DNA of 9,002 nt from Planctomycetota bacterium (lineage in GTDB: Bacteria; Planctomycetota; B15-G4): positions 1-9,002 of the forward strand of contig QNBX01000175.1 in the NCBI GenBank assembly GCA_003644265.1, read 5' to 3'. Position 1 is the first letter of the stretch; every line of letters begins with the position of its first letter. The notes under the pieces are model-generated. The model was not told the DNA's origin, searched no databases, and saw nothing but the letters and a program-made list of their open reading frames with translations. The position numbers were made by a program, and so were the translations under genes. Shown here piece after piece: positions 7,421-9,002 of this stretch.

Positions 7421-7580
7421 CGCCTGGGCGCTGGGCGGATCACCTCAGCGCTGGGGCGACCGCCTCAATGCGAGGCGAGCAGCCTCAATGCTGGGCGGAT
7501 CGCCTCAACGCTGGGCGGGTCGCCTCGATCCAAGGTGCGCAGCCTCAATGCCGGAAGCGCAGCCTCAGCGCTGGGCAAGC
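7421..7580. repeat. 20-bp degenerate tandem repeat, about 8 units, overlapping the gltA 3' end
   Basis: Eight consecutive 20-bp units align from 7421 to 7580, with a consensus near CGCCTCAATGCTGGGCGGAT. The strongest parts are CCTCA at positions 4-8 and GCTGGGCGG near the end. Units 7481-7500 and 7501-7520 differ at only a few positions, while the outer units are more degenerate. The last unit lies inside gltA, and its CCTCA supplies the gltA stop codon (TGA on the minus strand). One stretch (7462-7476) forms a GCCTC/GAGGC hairpin. The period is not a multiple of three, so the array cannot be selected as protein repeats except at 60 bp. It does not look like CRISPR, as there are no unique spacers. 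Confidence 0.9.
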
Positions 7581-8731
7581 GGCACGAACTCGCGCCCGTC
7601 CGCCTCGCCGATGAAGTTGGCGCGCGGGCGGATGAGCCGGTTGTCGCTGTGCTGCTCGAGCACGTGGGCCAGCCAGCCGCTCATGCGCGAGACCGCGAAG
7701 ATCGGCGTGAAGATGCCGGGATCCAGGCGCAGCGAGCCGTAGACCGAGGCCGAGTAGAAGTCGACGTTGGGCGCGATGCCCTTGGCCGTCATGACGGCCT
7801 CGACGGCCAGCGACATCTCGAACCACTTGCGGTTGCCGGTCTGGGTCGTGAGCTCGTCGGCCATGCTGCGCAGCACGGTGGCGCGCGGGTCCTCGACCTT
7901 GTAGACGCGGTGGCCGAAGCCCATCACGCGCCCCTTGGGCTGGCTCAGGATGCCCTGTACGTGGCTCTCGACCGCGCTGACCTCGCCGATGTCCTGCAGC
8001 ATGCGCATGACACGCTCGTTGGCGCCGCCGTGCAGGCGTCCGCCCAGGGTGCCGATGGCGGAGGTGATGGCCGCGTAGAGGTCGGCCTCGGTGCCCGCGG
8101 TGACCCGCGCGCAGAAGGTGGAGGCGTTGAAGCCGTGGTCGGCGTGCAGCGTCAGCGACGCGTCGAAGATGCGCTCCTCGGCGTCGTGCGGGACCTCGCC
8201 GCGGAGCTGGTAGAGGAAGTTGCCGGCGATGGACAAGTCGTCCCGCGGCGCGAGAGGCTCCTCGCCGTGGGCGAGGCGGTACGCGCCCGTCACCAGCGAG
8301 CCGACGCGCGCCATGATGCGCGTGGCGATCTTGCGCTCCAGGTCGATCTTGCCGCCCAGCCCGTCGCGCACATCCTTGACGTCGGGGTCGAACGCAGACA
8401 GGGCCGAGATGCCCGTGCGCAGCAGGTCCATCTGGCTCATGCCGCGCTTGGCCAGCGGGCGCAGGATCTCGAAGATCTCGGCCGGCACCTCCTGTTCGGC
8501 GCGCAGCGACGCCTTGAACGCGTCGAGCTGCGCCGCGTCGGGCAGCCGGTTGTGCCAGAGCAGGTAGATGCACTCCTCGAACGTCGACTGCTCGGAGAGC
8601 GGCTCGATCGGGATGCCGCAGTAGTACAGGCGACCCTTCTCGCCGTCGACGCGGCTGAGGCTGGTGTTACCTGCGGTCACGCCTTGCAGGCCAGCGGCCT
8701 TGGCGGTGGACTTGCTCGTCTCGGTGGTCAC
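7565..8731 (-). CDS. gltA: Type II citrate synthase
   Basis: This enzyme condenses oxaloacetate and acetyl-CoA to citrate, the entry step of the TCA cycle. The 388 aa protein is of the compact Gram-positive/archaeal/Thermus-like type. The N-terminal YYCGIPIEPLSEQSTFEE replaces the usual YRGYDI box. LHADHGFNAST (195-205), GRLHGGANE with His234, GFGHRVYK with His274 and PNVDFYSASVY with Asp324 complete the catalytic triad, and FTPIFAVSRMSGW and NRLIRP are also present. A 2-methylcitrate synthase role is possible within the family but nothing here points to prpC. The GTG at 8731 is chosen because the N-terminal length fits and no other start lies upstream before the CT-rich leader. No Shine-Dalgarno precedes it. 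The last codons and the stop lie in a 20-bp repeat unit. It supplies carbon for 2-oxoglutarate and hence glutamate, a loose metabolic link to the arg operon. Confidence 0.95.
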   Translation of the reverse strand: MTTETSKSTAKAAGLQGVTAGNTSLSRVDGEKGRLYYCGIPIEPLSEQSTFEECIYLLWHNRLPDAAQLDAFKASLRAEQEVPAEIFEILRPLAKRGMSQMDLLRTGISALSAFDPDVKDVRDGLGGKIDLERKIATRIMARVGSLVTGAYRLAHGEEPLAPRDDLSIAGNFLYQLRGEVPHDAEERIFDASLTLHADHGFNASTFCARVTAGTEADLYAAITSAIGTLGGRLHGGANERVMRMLQDIGEVSAVESHVQGILSQPKGRVMGFGHRVYKVEDPRATVLRSMADELTTQTGNRKWFEMSLAVEAVMTAKGIAPNVDFYSASVYGSLRLDPGIFTPIFAVSRMSGWLAHVLEQHSDNRLIRPRANFIGEADGREFVPLAQR

Positions 8732-8740
8732 GGTTGCGTT

Positions 8741-8771
8741 CGGAGGAGGAGGCGGAGGAGCCCTCGGCGCC
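8741..8771 (-). promoter_or_regulatory. CT-rich gltA leader with a possible hairpin
   Basis: On the gltA sense strand 8760..8741 is an almost pure pyrimidine tract (CTCCTCC twice and a third CCTCC). That is like the anti-Shine-Dalgarno of 16S rRNA rather than its complement. Bases 8771..8751 can fold as GGCG/CGCC and GAGG/CCTC arms around a 3-base loop with a 2-base bulge. The start codon lies 9 bases downstream of the tract. Confidence 0.4.
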
Positions 8772-8800
8772 CCTTTTCAAGGCAGGCCGGAGCGCCCCTC

Positions 8801-8806
8801 ATTCTA
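8801..8806 (-). promoter_or_regulatory. Candidate -10 box of gltA
   Basis: The sense strand reads TAGAAT, five of six matches to TATAAT, in one of the few AT-rich spots upstream of gltA. Transcription would start near 8794, giving a leader of about 60 bases. No convincing -35 is found 16-18 bp upstream, so support is weak. Confidence 0.35.
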
Positions 8807-8957
8807 AACGACACGGGGGTCGGCGTGCCAGCGGTGCGGCCCGGCACGCGCGCGGCATCCGACCTCGGCCACAGCGGGCAGCCCACCTGGCCGGGAGCGC
8901 TCGGGGGACCATCGGCCAGCTGTGGGCGGGCGTGACGCCGCCGTCCTGCCAGGCCGC

Positions 8958-9002
8958 GCCCCAAGCTGCCCCAAGCTGCCCCAAGCTGCCCCAAGCTGCC
9001 CC
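8958..9002. repeat. 10-bp tandem repeat at the right edge
   Basis: The unit CCCCAAGCTG (in any phase) repeats perfectly about 4.5 times and continues beyond the window. The period equals roughly one helical turn. The 150 or so bases between this and the gltA -10 contain no gene. They hold one GC-rich inverted repeat (8925-8942, GGCGG-G-CG / CG-CCGCC around TGA). Confidence 0.95.

Noticed and set aside
7388..7421. Intrinsic terminator for gltA
   Set aside because: A GCCCGGG inverted repeat exists, but with a long loop, no T run and about 150 bases past the stop.
7421..7580. The 20-bp repeats as a CRISPR array
   Set aside because: Units are head to tail without unique spacers, and no cas genes are nearby.
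7117..7614. Plus-strand open frame of 165 codons starting at the operator
   Set aside because: It has no ribosome binding site, its composition is Arg/Ala/Pro-rich, and it crosses the 20-bp repeat array and the gltA 3' end in antisense. It is a GC-driven shadow.
8824..8830. TGGCACG upstream of gltA, like a sigma-54 -24 element
   Set aside because: The required -12 TTGC element is absent at the right spacing; the sequence there is a C run.

Overview
The window is a very GC-rich bacterial chromosome segment (about 70% or more G+C by eye) in which every convincing gene is on the minus strand. Reading in the direction of transcription (right to left), it holds a type II citrate synthase gene (gltA, GTG start at 8731), a gene-poor interval of about 0.5 kb, and then a tightly packed arginine biosynthesis operon: argG, a P-loop protein of unknown function, argC, argD, an argF'-type transcarbamylase, argB and an M20 deacylase (argE-like) that runs off the left edge.

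The arginine proteins resemble the Bacteroidota/Rhodothermota versions more than the proteobacterial ones. The transcarbamylase is of the N-acetyl/N-succinylornithine class rather than classical ornithine transcarbamylase. ArgC has the GSTGAG...HQH...EI pattern that I associate with Bacteroidota, and ArgG is closest to the short Bacteroidota form. With such high GC, a Rhodothermota-like or other high-GC relative that shares this pathway is the best guess. The phylum cannot be fixed from the window alone. The logic is a linear N-acylated route: N-acylglutamate is phosphorylated (ArgB), reduced (ArgC) and transaminated (ArgD); the acylornithine is carbamoylated while still acylated (ArgF'); the acyl group is removed (ArgE); and ArgG makes argininosuccinate. 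No argA/argJ (first step), argH (last step) or arginine repressor gene is visible.

All six junctions in the operon are 4-base stop/start overlaps (ATGA or GTGA), most with a Shine-Dalgarno-like GGGAG or GGAG inside the upstream gene, so the operon looks translationally coupled. Upstream of argG is an AT-rich 26-bp quasi-palindrome with TGCGCATA repeated exactly 20 bp apart, a good candidate operator in a GC-rich background.

The most interesting points are: (1) the uncharacterised P-loop protein inserted between argG and argC, which may supply the missing N-acylglutamate synthase step or another arginine-specific function; (2) the transcarbamylase, with alanine at the residue that sets acetyl versus succinyl preference; (3) an abundance of tandem repeats of 6, 10, 15, 18 and 20 bp, including a hexamer array coding for seven Ser-Gly pairs in the deacylase and an eight-unit 20-bp array that begins inside the 3' end of gltA and contains its stop codon.
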